Positions 1 through 7,838 are shown, counted from the stretch's first letter. The stretch is 64,000 nucleotides of DNA from Accumulibacter sp964420975 (GCA_964420975.1 CAYQVH010000001.1:1-64000), one strand, 5' to 3'. Numbers and translations are program-made. The notes: generated from the sequence alone by a model not told the origin.

Positions 1-3
1 TGG

Positions 4-375
4 GAAGCCGGCCGATAAGCCGGGTTCTGTCGTGGGCAGCCATTCGTCTAGGCGAGCTGTCTCCAGCACGCTCAAGCAGCCTACCCGGAAGCAGCGCGAG
101 CCACGCCTACGCTTCCCTATTTGGCCTTGCTCCGGATGGGGTTTTCCGTGCCGTCCGTGTTACCACGTCCGCGGTGAGCTCTTACCTCGCCGTTTCACCC
201 TTGCCTGCCTGGACATTGGTGAGACGTTCCAGACATCGGCGGTTTGCTTTCTGTTGCACTTTCCGTCACCTCACGGTGCCCGGCTGTTAGCCGGCATCCT
301 GCTCTGCGGAGCCCGGACTTTCCTCTCGGCGCGCGGTGTAATCCTCTTGCCCAGCGGCTGCCTGGCCGACTTCCC
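4..375 (-). ncRNA. rnpB: RNase P RNA (M1 RNA), bacterial type A
   Basis: This is the catalytic RNA of ribonuclease P, which removes 5' leaders from pre-tRNAs. Read on the minus strand it starts near 375 with GAAGTCGGCCAGGCAGCC, followed by the conserved GAGGAAAGTCCGGGCTCC block and the internal GGTAAGAGCTCACC segment. It ends with the P1/3' block around AACCCGGCTTATCGGCC. These are the universally conserved core elements and the length of about 370 nt fits type A RNA. A TATAAT box sits at 382-387, correctly placed for a start near 375. Exact ends are estimated from homology and could be off by a few bases. Confidence 0.97.
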
Positions 376-381
376 ACGGCG

Positions 382-387
382 ATTATA
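382..387 (-). promoter_or_regulatory. -10 box of the rnpB promoter
   Basis: A perfect TATAAT on the minus strand lies about 7 nt upstream of the inferred RNase P RNA 5' end. I see no good -35 hexamer at 16-18 nt spacing. The box overlaps the final codons and stop of the DUF3025 gene, so rnpB transcription begins at the 3' end of that coding sequence. Confidence 0.75.
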
Positions 388-1171
388 CGCTGCCCGTCCG
401 ACGCCCCGGTCGGAACTGCCAGACGTCGTCGTAGTAGTCGGCGCGCTCGTTTTCCGGGGTCAGGCCCGGAAAACCGAGCAACGGCAAGGGATGAAACGCG
501 CGCGTGTCGCGGTAGGCGCCGGCCGCGAGTTCGTCCGCAAAACGCTCGTCGAGCGTGGCCAGCTGCTCGTTCAGCGAGCGATCGAACCAATCCGCCTCGA
601 CTTCATAAAGCACCGTCTTCGCGGTGAGGCCACGAAACGGCTGTCGCAACTGGTCGTAGGTGGCGTGGCCGAACACCAGGCAGCGTGCGCTACGCTGCAG
701 TGCGCTTCGGCGTTCCCAGAACAGCTCGCGCCAGCGGAAGGCGCGCAACGAGGCGAGCAGCGACGAGTCGCTGGCGACAAAAAAGGCCCCGCATTCGTCG
801 AAGTGGGTGAGCGCGTCACGCGGCCGGCTACGCTCGGCACGGGGGTCGTCTGCCGCCAGGCTGGCAACGTGACGCGCGTTGAGCGCCGCCTTGCTAAACG
901 GAAACGTCAGCCAGACCAAAGCGTTGAAGAAGTCGTGCCAGTTCTGCGAGCGGGTGGCGACGATGCCGTGACGCCAGACGCGTGTTTCGTAGTGGAGGTC
1001 ATCGTCTGGCGGCGCAAGAAAGCGCAGACGAACGCCGCGCGCGTTACGTGGCTGACGCTCGGCGAGCGCCGACGCGAAGCGCGCCCCGTCGGGCGCCGGC
1101 GGCAAACACGCCAAGAGCGGCGATAGCGGAGCAAACAGCGGATTCGGCAGCGTCGGCTCGGGCGTCTTCAC
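383..1171 (-). CDS. DUF3025 family protein
   Basis: This 262-residue soluble protein belongs to the DUF3025 family, recognised by the block NWHDFFNALVWLTFP followed by KAALNARH near residues 77-100. The biochemical function is unknown. The start is GTG at 1171, which overlaps the stop of the upstream lipoprotein gene by 4 nt (GTGA), so the two are translationally coupled. It is the last gene of a minus-strand run rsmI-pyrC-lipoprotein-DUF3025. Its 3' end contains the rnpB -10 box. No signal peptide or membrane segment is visible. Confidence 0.85.
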   Translation of the reverse strand: MKTPEPTLPNPLFAPLSPLLACLPPAPDGARFASALAERQPRNARGVRLRFLAPPDDDLHYETRVWRHGIVATRSQNWHDFFNALVWLTFPFSKAALNARHVASLAADDPRAERSRPRDALTHFDECGAFFVASDSSLLASLRAFRWRELFWERRSALQRSARCLVFGHATYDQLRQPFRGLTAKTVLYEVEADWFDRSLNEQLATLDERFADELAAGAYRDTRAFHPLPLLGFPGLTPENERADYYDDVWQFRPGRRTGSV

Positions 1172-1617
1172 CGCGTCGCTTGTCCGGCGCTTCCGTCGGT
1201 GGTCTCTCCTGCCGGTGGTGTGACCACGACCAGCGTCCCCTGGCGCATCTGAAAGGTTCCGCGCAAGGCTCCCAAGCCCTCTTCCGGCGCCGCTTCCAAC
1301 GGCGCAAACCCTTCGCAGGTCCTCGTTTCGACGACGAAAAGCCGCTTACCAAACTTAAGGATCCAGGCGTCGTTACCAGGGGAATACACCTCGATCTTGC
1401 CTTCGGCCGCCGCCGGCCCGACTTCATGCCGGCGCTGGCAATCGGGCAGGCGCGACGCGACAATCGAGTAGCGCGCAGCCTTCTCCCACGGCCAGGTCTT
1501 GACGCGAATCAGCGTCAGCGAATGCTGCGGCGGCCCGAGCTCGAGTGCCGCACGCTGGTCGGAACACGCCGCCAGCCAAGGAATCAGGAACAGCAGAGAG
1601 AGCCGGGTCAGCGGCAC
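1168..1617 (-). CDS. Small predicted outer-membrane or periplasmic lipoprotein
   Basis: This 149-residue protein has an N-terminal lipoprotein signal, LSLLFLIPWLAAC, with the lipobox cysteine at residue 18. The mature part has no domain I recognise; it is short and has two further cysteines that could form a disulfide. The GTG start at 1617 is supported by an AAGGAG Shine-Dalgarno sequence at 1625-1630. A 7-bp inverted repeat (GAATCAG at 1637-1643, CTGATTC at 1650-1656) sits between it and the pyrC stop; it lacks a T-tract and is probably not a terminator. Function unknown; the coupling to DUF3025 suggests the two are co-expressed. Confidence 0.75.
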   Translation of the reverse strand: MPLTRLSLLFLIPWLAACSDQRAALELGPPQHSLTLIRVKTWPWEKAARYSIVASRLPDCQRRHEVGPAAAEGKIEVYSPGNDAWILKFGKRLFVVETRTCEGFAPLEAAPEEGLGALRGTFQMRQGTLVVVTPPAGETTDGSAGQATR

Positions 1618-1644
1618 GAGACGTCTCCTTCCGATCGAATCAGG

Positions 1645-2700
1645 CTATTCTGATTCAACCATCTGCCAGGCGAGCGTTTCACCCGCCCGCAGAGGAATCA
1701 GCGAATCGCCGTCGGGCTGCGGGTAGGCGTCGTTTACCCGCCATTCGTTCTGTCGCAGCGTCAGCTGGCCGGTATTGCGCGGCAAGCCGTAGAAATCGGC
1801 GCCGTTGAAGCTGGCGAAGGCCTCGAGCTGGTCCAGCTTGCCGACCGAGGCAAATGCTTCGGCGTAGAGTTCCAGCGCTGCGTGCGCCGTGTAGCAGCCG
1901 GCGCAGCCGCAGGCGTTTTCCTTGCTACGGCGAGCGTGCGGCGCCGAGTCGGTACCGAGAAAAAAGCGCCCGCTCCCCGAGGTTGCCGCCTGCAGCAGTG
2001 CCCAGCGGTGATTTTCCCGCTTGAGCACGGGCAGACAGTAATAGTGTGGCCGCACGCCCCCGGTAAAGAGCGCGTTGCGGTTGTAGAGCAGATGATGAGC
2101 GGTAATCGTCGCCGCCACGTTCGCCGGCGCCGCCGCGACGAAGGCCGCGGCATCGGCGGTCGTGATGTGCTCGAAAACGATCTTCAGCCCCGGATGGCGT
2201 TGCATCAGCGGTTGCAGTACGCGCTCGATGAAGACCTGCTCGCGATCGAAGACGTCGACCTCCGGATCCGTCACCTCGCCATGCACGAGCAGCGGCAAGC
2301 CCTGTCTTTCCATCTCGTCAAGCGCGGCAGCACATCGCGCAAGATCGCTGACGCCGAAGTCCGAGTGGGTCGTCGCGCCAGCCGGGTAAAGCTTGACCGC
2401 GTGCACGTACGGCGACTCGGCCGCGCGTCGCACCTCGTCGCGGTGAGTGTGGTCGGTCAGATAGAGCGTCATCAGGGGTTCGAACGCCGCCGCCGGTGGC
2501 AAGGCAGCCAGGATGCGCTGGCGGTACGCCTCGGCAGCGGCGACGGTCGTCACCGGCGGGCGCAAGTTCGGCATGACGATCGCCCGCGCAAACTGGCGCG
2601 CCGTGTGCGGCAGCACGGTCGCCAACAGCGCGCCGTCACGCAGGTGCACGTGCCAGTCGTCGGGGCGGGTGAGGGTGAGCTGCATGCGCGCGGAAGCCAT
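1645..2700 (-). CDS. pyrC: Dihydroorotase, homodimeric (class II) type
   Basis: It catalyses reversible cyclisation of N-carbamoyl-aspartate to dihydroorotate, the third step of de novo pyrimidine synthesis, in the cytoplasm. The sequence shows the metal-binding HVHLRDG near the N-terminus, the carboxylated-lysine segment AVKLYPAGATTHSD, the LVHGEVTD and FEHITT histidine motifs, and the GTDSAPHA motif with the catalytic aspartate. Length of about 350 aa is typical. I chose ATG at 2700 because GAGGCG lies about 6 nt upstream; a TTG at 2715 and an internal ATG at 2685 are alternatives. It follows rsmI by 17 nt. Confidence 0.95.
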   Translation of the reverse strand: MASARMQLTLTRPDDWHVHLRDGALLATVLPHTARQFARAIVMPNLRPPVTTVAAAEAYRQRILAALPPAAAFEPLMTLYLTDHTHRDEVRRAAESPYVHAVKLYPAGATTHSDFGVSDLARCAAALDEMERQGLPLLVHGEVTDPEVDVFDREQVFIERVLQPLMQRHPGLKIVFEHITTADAAAFVAAAPANVAATITAHHLLYNRNALFTGGVRPHYYCLPVLKRENHRWALLQAATSGSGRFFLGTDSAPHARRSKENACGCAGCYTAHAALELYAEAFASVGKLDQLEAFASFNGADFYGLPRNTGQLTLRQNEWRVNDAYPQPDGDSLIPLRAGETLAWQMVESE

Positions 2701-2717
2701 CGAGAGACGCCTCAATT

Positions 2718-3602
2718 CTAGAGGATTTTCCGCCCTTGTCTCTCCGCGGGTGCAGTGCTGGCGCCTGCCTGCGACTGCAGCGCGCGCTGATAAAGCGCGT
2801 TCTTGCTCGCGCCGGTGATCGCGTGCGCCAGACGGCTGGCCTGGCTGACCGATAACCCGTCGTCGAGCAACCGCTGCAGCACGCGCTCGCCTTCGGCCTC
2901 GTCGCGCTGTGCGGGCGCACCCGAGACGACGAGTACGAATTCGCCACGCTGATGGTTGGCGTCGGCGCGCAGCCAGTCTGCGGCCTCGGCGAGCGAACAG
3001 CAGTGGAGGTCCTCGAACAGTTTGCTCAGCTCACGTGCGAGGAGGATGGTTCGCGCCGGGCCAAAAACCGCGGCGAGCGCTTCGACCGTGTCCACGATGC
3101 GGTGCGGCGCCTCATAAAAGATCAGCGTCCAGGGCAAACTTGCCAGCCGACGCAAGACTTCGGCCCGTTGCCCGCTGCGCGCCGGGAGGAAGCCGTAGAA
3201 CAGAAAGCGCCCGTCGCCAAAGCCGGCCGCCGACAGCGCGACGATCGCCGCGCAGGCGCCGGGAAGGGGCACGACACGGTGGCCGGCGGCGCGCGCACGC
3301 GCGACGACGCGAACTCCCGGGTCGGAGACCGCCGGTGTTCCGGCATCGACGATTAGTGCTACCGACTCGCCAGCGTCAAGGCGGGCGACGATCTCGTCTG
3401 CCGCGTGTGCTTCGTTGTGCTGGTGGCTGGCAAGCAGGCGCGCTGACGAGCCGTAGTGACGAAGCAGCGGCGCGCTGTGTCGGGTGTCTTCGGCGGCCAC
3501 CCAGGGAACCCGGCGAAGAACGGTGAGCGCGCGCAGCGTAATGTCGTCGAGGTGGCCGAGCGGCGTGGGAACTACATATAATGCAGCAGCTTCTTCGCTC
3601 AT
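2718..3602 (-). CDS. rsmI: 16S rRNA (cytidine1402-2'-O)-methyltransferase
   Basis: RsmI 2'-O-methylates C1402 of 16S rRNA in the decoding centre, using S-adenosylmethionine. The tetrapyrrole-methylase fold is shown by LYVVPTPLGHLDDIT at the start, AAEDTRHS, the IVDAGTPAVSDPG loop and FYEAPHRI. Starting at ATG 3602 gives 294 residues, close to the usual 280-290. This start codon overlaps the ATG of the divergent yraN gene within a single CATG at 3600-3603. The arrangement next to yraN, a SIS protein and a BON lipoprotein matches the yraL-yraN-diaA-dolP region of enterobacteria. Confidence 0.94.
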   Translation of the reverse strand: MSEEAAALYVVPTPLGHLDDITLRALTVLRRVPWVAAEDTRHSAPLLRHYGSSARLLASHQHNEAHAADEIVARLDAGESVALIVDAGTPAVSDPGVRVVARARAAGHRVVPLPGACAAIVALSAAGFGDGRFLFYGFLPARSGQRAEVLRRLASLPWTLIFYEAPHRIVDTVEALAAVFGPARTILLARELSKLFEDLHCCSLAEAADWLRADANHQRGEFVLVVSGAPAQRDEAEGERVLQRLLDDGLSVSQASRLAHAITGASKNALYQRALQSQAGASTAPAERQGRKIL

Positions 3603-3999
3603 GGTGGGCAATCGGCAAGTGAACAGGCAAGGGAGCTCCCGCGGACCGTCGGGCTCTGCCAGTGATGGCAAAGCCGCCGAGGAACTCGCCGCGCGCTTCC
3701 TCGAACGACAGGGATTGCAGGTGCTGGCGCGCAATTATCGCTGCCCAGGGGGAGAAATCGATCTCGTCTGTCGTCACCAGCGGGTGCTTGTCTTCGTCGA
3801 GGTTCGTCTGCGGCGGCATGCCGACTACGGCGGTGCCGCCGCCAGCATCACGGCCAGCAAGCGCGGCCGCCTGCTGGTCGCCGCTCGCCACTACCTGAAC
3901 GTCCATGACGCCGGCGAGGCGCCCTGTCGCTTTGACTGCATCTTGCTGGGCAGCCTGTCGGCGAACGCCGTCGAGTGGTTGCAGGATGCGTTTTCCTGA
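3601..3999 (+). CDS. yraN: YraN/UPF0102 family endonuclease-fold protein
   Basis: This 132-residue member of the UPF0102 family has a restriction-endonuclease-like fold. It shows GEIDLVCR and VFVEVRLRR, corresponding to the E...D...ExK core of PD-(D/E)xK nucleases, after the helix GKAAEELAARFLERQG. In many members the last motif is EVK; here it is EVRLRR, so nuclease activity is uncertain. ATG at 3601 is the first start consistent with homology; GTG at 3619 is possible. A TATAAT-like sequence at 3577-3582 could be its -10, but it also encodes the conserved LYVV of rsmI. The downstream HIRAN gene overlaps its 3' end by 14 nt. Confidence 0.88.
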   Translation: MVGNRQVNRQGSSRGPSGSASDGKAAEELAARFLERQGLQVLARNYRCPGGEIDLVCRHQRVLVFVEVRLRRHADYGGAAASITASKRGRLLVAARHYLNVHDAGEAPCRFDCILLGSLSANAVEWLQDAFS

Positions 4000-4360
4000 G
4001 CTGGTGGCGCTGCTCTGGCTGGCGGCTTGCGGCTTCACCGCGGCGGGCGAGACGGTACGCGTTCTGGTTCAGAGTTCGCCGCTGGCCGGTAGTCAGTATC
4101 ACGCGCTCGCCGACGTGTGGACGCAGATTCGTCCGGGCGATCGCTTGACGCTGGTGCGCGAACCCGACAATCGACACGATCGCCGAGCCGTTCGCGTTGA
4201 ATGGCAGGGACGGCAGCTCGGTTACGTGCCGCGAGCCGAGAATCGCGCTGTCGCTCGTGCGCTCGACGAAGGCGAAAAGCTCGAAGCCCGCGTTTCGCAA
4301 CTGCGCGACGATCCCAACCCCTGGCGCCGCGTCGAGTTCGAGGTCCTCCTCGTCCTCTGA
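3986..4360 (+). CDS. Stand-alone HIRAN-domain protein with signal peptide
   Basis: This 124-residue protein has a hydrophobic N-terminal signal (LVALLWLAACGFTAAG) and a HIRAN domain. The domain is recognised by the order RPGDRLTLVREPDNRHDRRAV, the following LGYVPRAENRAVARAL, and the terminal NPWRRVEFEVLL. HIRAN domains in helicases bind 3' DNA ends, but here the domain is alone and apparently exported, so a DNA role is not implied. The LAAC could act as a lipobox. The start ATG at 3986 lies inside yraN (14-nt overlap), suggesting coupling. Confidence 0.8.
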   Translation: MRFPELVALLWLAACGFTAAGETVRVLVQSSPLAGSQYHALADVWTQIRPGDRLTLVREPDNRHDRRAVRVEWQGRQLGYVPRAENRAVARALDEGEKLEARVSQLRDDPNPWRRVEFEVLLVL

Positions 4361-4369
4361 TGATAGAAT
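4361..4369 (+). promoter_or_regulatory. Extended -10 promoter for diaA-dolP
   Basis: TGATAGAAT is an extended -10 element (TGn followed by TAGAAT at 4364-4369) directly after the HIRAN gene stop and about 38 nt before the diaA ATG. No clear -35 is needed for this class. Position and sequence support a promoter for the two downstream genes, although read-through from yraN is also possible. Confidence 0.5.
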
Positions 4370-4406
4370 CCAGCCCTTCGCTATGTGACCGCAACCGGAC
4401 CGACCC

Positions 4407-5000
4407 ATGGACCTGATCGAGCGTGTCAGCCAGCACTTCCGGGACAGCGCGCAAACCAAGCTCGACGCCATCGAAGCGATGGCGGCGCCGATCGCGCAGG
4501 CGGTCGAGCTGATGGTCGGCTGCCTGCTCAATAACGGCAAGATTCTCGCCTGTGGCAATGGTGGTTCGGCTGCCGACGCGCAACACTTTGCCGCCGAACT
4601 GGTCGGCCGTTTCGAGGTCGAGCGCCACGAACTGGCGGCGATCGCGCTGACCACCGACACCTCCATCCTGTCGGCGATTGCCAACGACTACGGCTACGCA
4701 ATGGTCTTTGCCAAACAGGTGCGTGCCCTCGGCCAGCCGGGCGACGTCCTGGTCGCCATTTCGACCTCGGGCAATTCGCCGAACGTCATTGAGGCGATTA
4801 CCGCGGCGCACGAGAACGACTTGCGTGTCGTCGCGCTCACGGGTCGAGGTGGTGGCGTCATCGCCGACCTGCTCACCGACGGCGACGTCCATCTCTGCGT
4901 GCCATCCGAACGCACGGCACGCATACAGGAGACGCATTTGCTGACCATTCATTGTCTGTGCGATGGTATCGACTGCACTCTGACGGGAGTTGAAGAATGA
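4407..5000 (+). CDS. diaA: SIS-domain protein, DiaA/GmhA family
   Basis: This 197-residue protein is close to phosphoheptose isomerase (GmhA) and the DnaA-initiator-associating protein DiaA. It shows ILACGNGGSAADAQHFAAELVGRF, DTSILSAIANDYGY, AISTSGNSPNV and a C-terminal IQETHLLTIHCLCD segment, which together make the SIS sugar-phosphate-binding fold. Homology alone cannot separate the two functions. The neighbourhood yraN-SIS-BON lipoprotein matches enterobacterial yraN-diaA-dolP, so I favour DiaA, a tetrameric factor that binds DnaA and times replication initiation. The stop overlaps the dolP start (ATGA). Confidence 0.85.
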   Translation: MDLIERVSQHFRDSAQTKLDAIEAMAAPIAQAVELMVGCLLNNGKILACGNGGSAADAQHFAAELVGRFEVERHELAAIALTTDTSILSAIANDYGYAMVFAKQVRALGQPGDVLVAISTSGNSPNVIEAITAAHENDLRVVALTGRGGGVIADLLTDGDVHLCVPSERTARIQETHLLTIHCLCDGIDCTLTGVEE

Positions 5001-5653
5001 GGAAGTTCGTGGTCACCGGGGTGTTGTTGGCAGCCGCCCTCACGCCGGCGCTGCAAGGCTGTCTGCCGGTCGTTGCCGCCAGTGCGGTCTCCGGCGGCGC
5101 GCTGGCGACCCTCGATCGCCGCTCGCTGGGAACACAAACCGACGACGAAACCAACGAGTGGAAAGCGGCCTCGCGTGTTCGTGAAAAGTACAGCGGCGAC
5201 AACGTCCACTTTAACTTCACGAGCTACAACCGTCGGTTGCTGATCACCGGCGAGGTTCCCTCCGAGGACGTCAAAGCCGGCGTCGAGCGGATCGTCAGCG
5301 GAATGTCGCAGGTTCAGGGCGTCTATAACGAACTCGGTGTCGGTCCCGTGACGACGTATTCGCAACGCAGCAACGACGCGTACATTACAACCCGCGTCAA
5401 GACCCGCTTCGTTGATCAGGGAAAGTTCAATCCGGTACACGTCAAGGTGGTCACCGAAGCCGGTGCCGTTTATCTGCTGGGGCTGGTGACCCAGGGTGAA
5501 GCCGAGGCGGCAATACAGATTGCGCGCACGACGCCGGACGTGAAGAAGGTCGTCAATCTGCTCGAAATCATCTCGCCAGCCAAGGCCAAGGAACTCGACG
5601 TGCGCCCGCCCGAGCCGGGACCGCCGTCGGCTGCTCCGCCAGGAGGCGGCTAG
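4997..5653 (+). CDS. dolP: BON-domain outer-membrane lipoprotein, DolP/YraP-like
   Basis: This 218-residue lipoprotein has a type II signal ending ALQGC, with lipidated Cys22. Two BON domains follow (about residues 60-120 and 130-190), with the typical RLLITGEVPSEDVK and AVYLLGLVTQGEAEAA strands and glycines. The C-terminal 25 residues are a Pro/Gly-rich tail. DolP homologues bind anionic phospholipid and support outer-membrane integrity and BAM function. The gene is translationally coupled to the SIS gene through a 4-nt overlap. Confidence 0.88.
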   Translation: MRKFVVTGVLLAAALTPALQGCLPVVAASAVSGGALATLDRRSLGTQTDDETNEWKAASRVREKYSGDNVHFNFTSYNRRLLITGEVPSEDVKAGVERIVSGMSQVQGVYNELGVGPVTTYSQRSNDAYITTRVKTRFVDQGKFNPVHVKVVTEAGAVYLLGLVTQGEAEAAIQIARTTPDVKKVVNLLEIISPAKAKELDVRPPEPGPPSAAPPGGG

Positions 5654-5702
5654 CCGCCTGCCCTTCTTGTTGTGCAGCCGACTTGGTCAAGTCCGACGGG
5701 CG

Positions 5703-6059
5703 TTAGACGATCGCGCCGCGTTCGATGACGACACCGACGCGCTGTACCCCCGGCATCATGCCAAGCTTGGCAATCGACACCCGCACCCACGGCGCCCCAA
5801 ACTCCTCGAGCAACAGGGTCGCGACGTGTTCTGCCAGCCGTTCGAGGAGATGAAAGTGGCGGCCTGCCAGCTCGTCGCGTACGCGTTCGACGACCTGGGC
5901 GTAGTCGATGGTGTCGTCGATCACGTCGCTGGCGCCTGCGCTTGCCGTCGAAGTGCCTATCTGCAAGGAAATCGCCACCGTCTGCGGCAGCGCTCGCTCA
6001 CGTGGATAGATTCCGATCACGGTCGAGGCTCGCAGCTCATCGATGAAGATGATGTCCAT
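5703..6059 (-). CDS. folB: Dihydroneopterin aldolase
   Basis: FolB converts 7,8-dihydroneopterin to 6-hydroxymethyl-dihydropterin and glycolaldehyde in folate synthesis. The 118-residue protein shows the start MDIIFIDELR, GIYPRERALPQTVAISLQ, the TIDYAQV active-site segment, HLLERLAEHVA with the conserved glutamate, and the terminal VRVSIAKLG. I chose ATG 6059 because the protein then starts as in the family; upstream in-frame codons carry no family similarity. It is divergent from plsY, with 114 bp between the starts. Divergent folB-plsY pairs recur in proteobacteria. Confidence 0.93.
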   Translation of the reverse strand: MDIIFIDELRASTVIGIYPRERALPQTVAISLQIGTSTASAGASDVIDDTIDYAQVVERVRDELAGRHFHLLERLAEHVATLLLEEFGAPWVRVSIAKLGMMPGVQRVGVVIERGAIV

Positions 6060-6173
6060 ACGGCGCGGCAGAGGGGTGGGGGTACAATGTGAGTCGCCGT
6101 CGGACGCCATTCCGGCGCTGACCCGACGCCGCCCATTCTAACCCACTCCCCGAGCGACCACCCGCCGCTGCCG

Positions 6174-6794
6174 ATGCCACCGTTCGTCGCGACCTTGCTG
6201 GCGACTCTCGCCGCCTATGTGCTCGGCTCGGTTCCGTTTGCGCTGATCAGCAGCCGGCTGTTTGGACTCGCCGATCCGCGCAGCTACGGTTCGCGCAATC
6301 CCGGTGCCACCAACGTCCTGCGCAGTGGCCACAAAGGTGCCGCCCTGCTGACCCTGATCGGCGACGCTGCCAAGGGTTGGCTCGCCGTCTTTGTCGCCAT
6401 CCACTATGGAGCAACGTTCGGTCTTGGCCGTCATGCCGTCGAGCTGGTCGCTTTGGCGGTCTTCTTCGGGCATCTTTACCCAGTGTTTCTCGGTTTCAAA
6501 GGGGGCAAGGGAGTCGCGACGGCAGCCGGAGTCCTGCTCGCGATCGACCTTCGCCTCGGGCTGGGAACGCTGGCGGTCTGGCTATTGATCGCCTTGACGC
6601 TGCGCTACTCGTCGCTCGCCGCGCTGGCTGCGGCGACTGCGGCGCCGGTCTTAGCCTTTTTGCTCTGGGGTGGCGACGCCCGGCTGGTTGCCGTCGGCGT
6701 CCTGGCGGTCACGCTGGTCGGCAAACACTGGCAGAACCTGCAGCGGCTGATGGCTGGACAGGAACCCAGGATCGGCGCCAGAAAAACCTCCTGA
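6174..6794 (+). CDS. plsY: Acyl-phosphate:glycerol-3-phosphate acyltransferase
   Basis: PlsY acylates the sn-1 position of glycerol-3-phosphate from acyl-phosphate at the inner membrane, the first step of phospholipid synthesis. The 206-residue protein has about five membrane segments and the three family motifs: GSVPFALISSRLFG with SYGSRNPGATNVLR, then FGHLYPVFLGFKGGKGVAT, and the C-terminal VGKHWQNLQRLMAGQEPRIG. Its last 144 nt are overlapped on the opposite strand by an extended tsaD reading frame. Confidence 0.93.
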   Translation: MPPFVATLLATLAAYVLGSVPFALISSRLFGLADPRSYGSRNPGATNVLRSGHKGAALLTLIGDAAKGWLAVFVAIHYGATFGLGRHAVELVALAVFFGHLYPVFLGFKGGKGVATAAGVLLAIDLRLGLGTLAVWLLIALTLRYSSLAALAAATAAPVLAFLLWGGDARLVAVGVLAVTLVGKHWQNLQRLMAGQEPRIGARKTS

Positions 6795-7838
6795 CGCGGC
6801 TGGCGGGTTGCCCGCAGACCGGGAAGCGCAGAGCGGCCAACGGGCGCGTACTGCAAACGACCCCGCCACCTTGCCCGGCATACCGGCTTGCAGGCGTAGC
6901 GCACCCGCCAGCGCGATCATCGCGCCGTTGTCGGTGCAGTACTCGAACTCCGGATAGTGAACGCGGACCGCGAGCCGCGCCGCTGCCGCGTCGAGGCGCC
7001 GCCGCAGCTCGCGGTTGGCGCCGACGCCGCCAGCGACGACCAAGTGCTGGAGGTCGCAGGCGGTAACGGCGCGCAGCGACTTGCTGACCAGCACCTCGAC
7101 GATCGCGTCCTCGAAGCCGCGTGCGATATCGGCACGCTCCTGGTCGCCGAGCGTCGGCGCCTCGCGGACGCGGGTCAGGACTGCCGTCTTCAGTCCGCTA
7201 AAGCTGAAGTCGAAGTCGGGCGACTGGATCATCGGGCGTGGCAGACGAACGGCGTCCGGACGACCGCGTGCTGCGAGTTCGGCCAGCGCCGGCCCGCCCG
7301 GATAGCCGAGGCCGAGCAGCTTGGCGGTCTTGTCGAAGGCTTCGCCAGCGGCGTCGTCGAGCGTTTCGCCCAGCAACTCGTAGTCGCCGACGCCGGCAAC
7401 ACGCATCAGCTGACTGTGCCCGCCGGAGACGAGCAGGGCGACAAAAGGGAAGCGCGGCGGATCAGGCGACAGCAGTGGCGACAGCAGATGCCCCTCGAGG
7501 TGATGTACCGGCACGGTCGGCACCTGCAGCGCCGTCGCCAGAGCTTCGGCAAACGCCGTCCCGACGAGCAGGGCCCCGGCGAGCCCCGGTCCCTGGGTGT
7601 AGGCGATCGCGGTCACCTCCGACAACGCGCGGCCACTCAGCGCGAGAACGCGGCGCAGGAGCGGGATCAGGCGCCGCACGTGATCGCGCGACGCCAGTTC
7701 CGGAACGACGCCGCCGTAATCCTCGTGCAAGGCCACTTGCGAATGCAGCGCGTGGGCGAGCAGCAATCCGCCTGCCGCGGTGCTGTAAAGCGCCACACCG
7801 GTTTCATCACACGAGGATTCGATGCCGAGAACGAGCAT
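6651..7838 (-). CDS. tsaD: tRNA N6-adenosine threonylcarbamoyltransferase, C-terminally extended
   Basis: TsaD transfers the threonylcarbamoyl group to A37 of ANN-decoding tRNAs. The sequence has GIESSCDETGVAL, the metal-binding HHLEGH, LLVSGGHSQL, DDAAGEAFDKTAKLLGLGYPGG, the FSFSGLKTA segment, VVAGGVGANRELR and CTDNGAMIALAG. The normal family end, around RARWPL (residue 336), is followed by 59 extra residues that run 144 nt into the 3' end of plsY on the other strand. The extra part has no family similarity and looks like read-through after loss of the original stop. ATG 7838 has no strong ribosome-binding site, but the N-terminus matches the family exactly. Confidence 0.93.
   Translation of the reverse strand: MLVLGIESSCDETGVALYSTAAGGLLLAHALHSQVALHEDYGGVVPELASRDHVRRLIPLLRRVLALSGRALSEVTAIAYTQGPGLAGALLVGTAFAEALATALQVPTVPVHHLEGHLLSPLLSPDPPRFPFVALLVSGGHSQLMRVAGVGDYELLGETLDDAAGEAFDKTAKLLGLGYPGGPALAELAARGRPDAVRLPRPMIQSPDFDFSFSGLKTAVLTRVREAPTLGDQERADIARGFEDAIVEVLVSKSLRAVTACDLQHLVVAGGVGANRELRRRLDAAAARLAVRVHYPEFEYCTDNGAMIALAGALRLQAGMPGKVAGSFAVRARWPLCASRSAGNPPAASGGFSGADPGFLSSHQPLQVLPVFADQRDRQDADGNQPGVATPEQKG

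Noticed and set aside
1637..1656. Inverted repeat as a pyrC terminator
   Set aside because: The stem is 7 bp and there is no T-tract on the minus strand; it also overlaps the pyrC stop codon.
3577..3582. TATAAT ahead of yraN as a promoter
   Set aside because: It coincides with codons for a conserved LYVV segment of rsmI on the other strand, so the match may be forced by coding. It is kept only as a possibility in the yraN entry.
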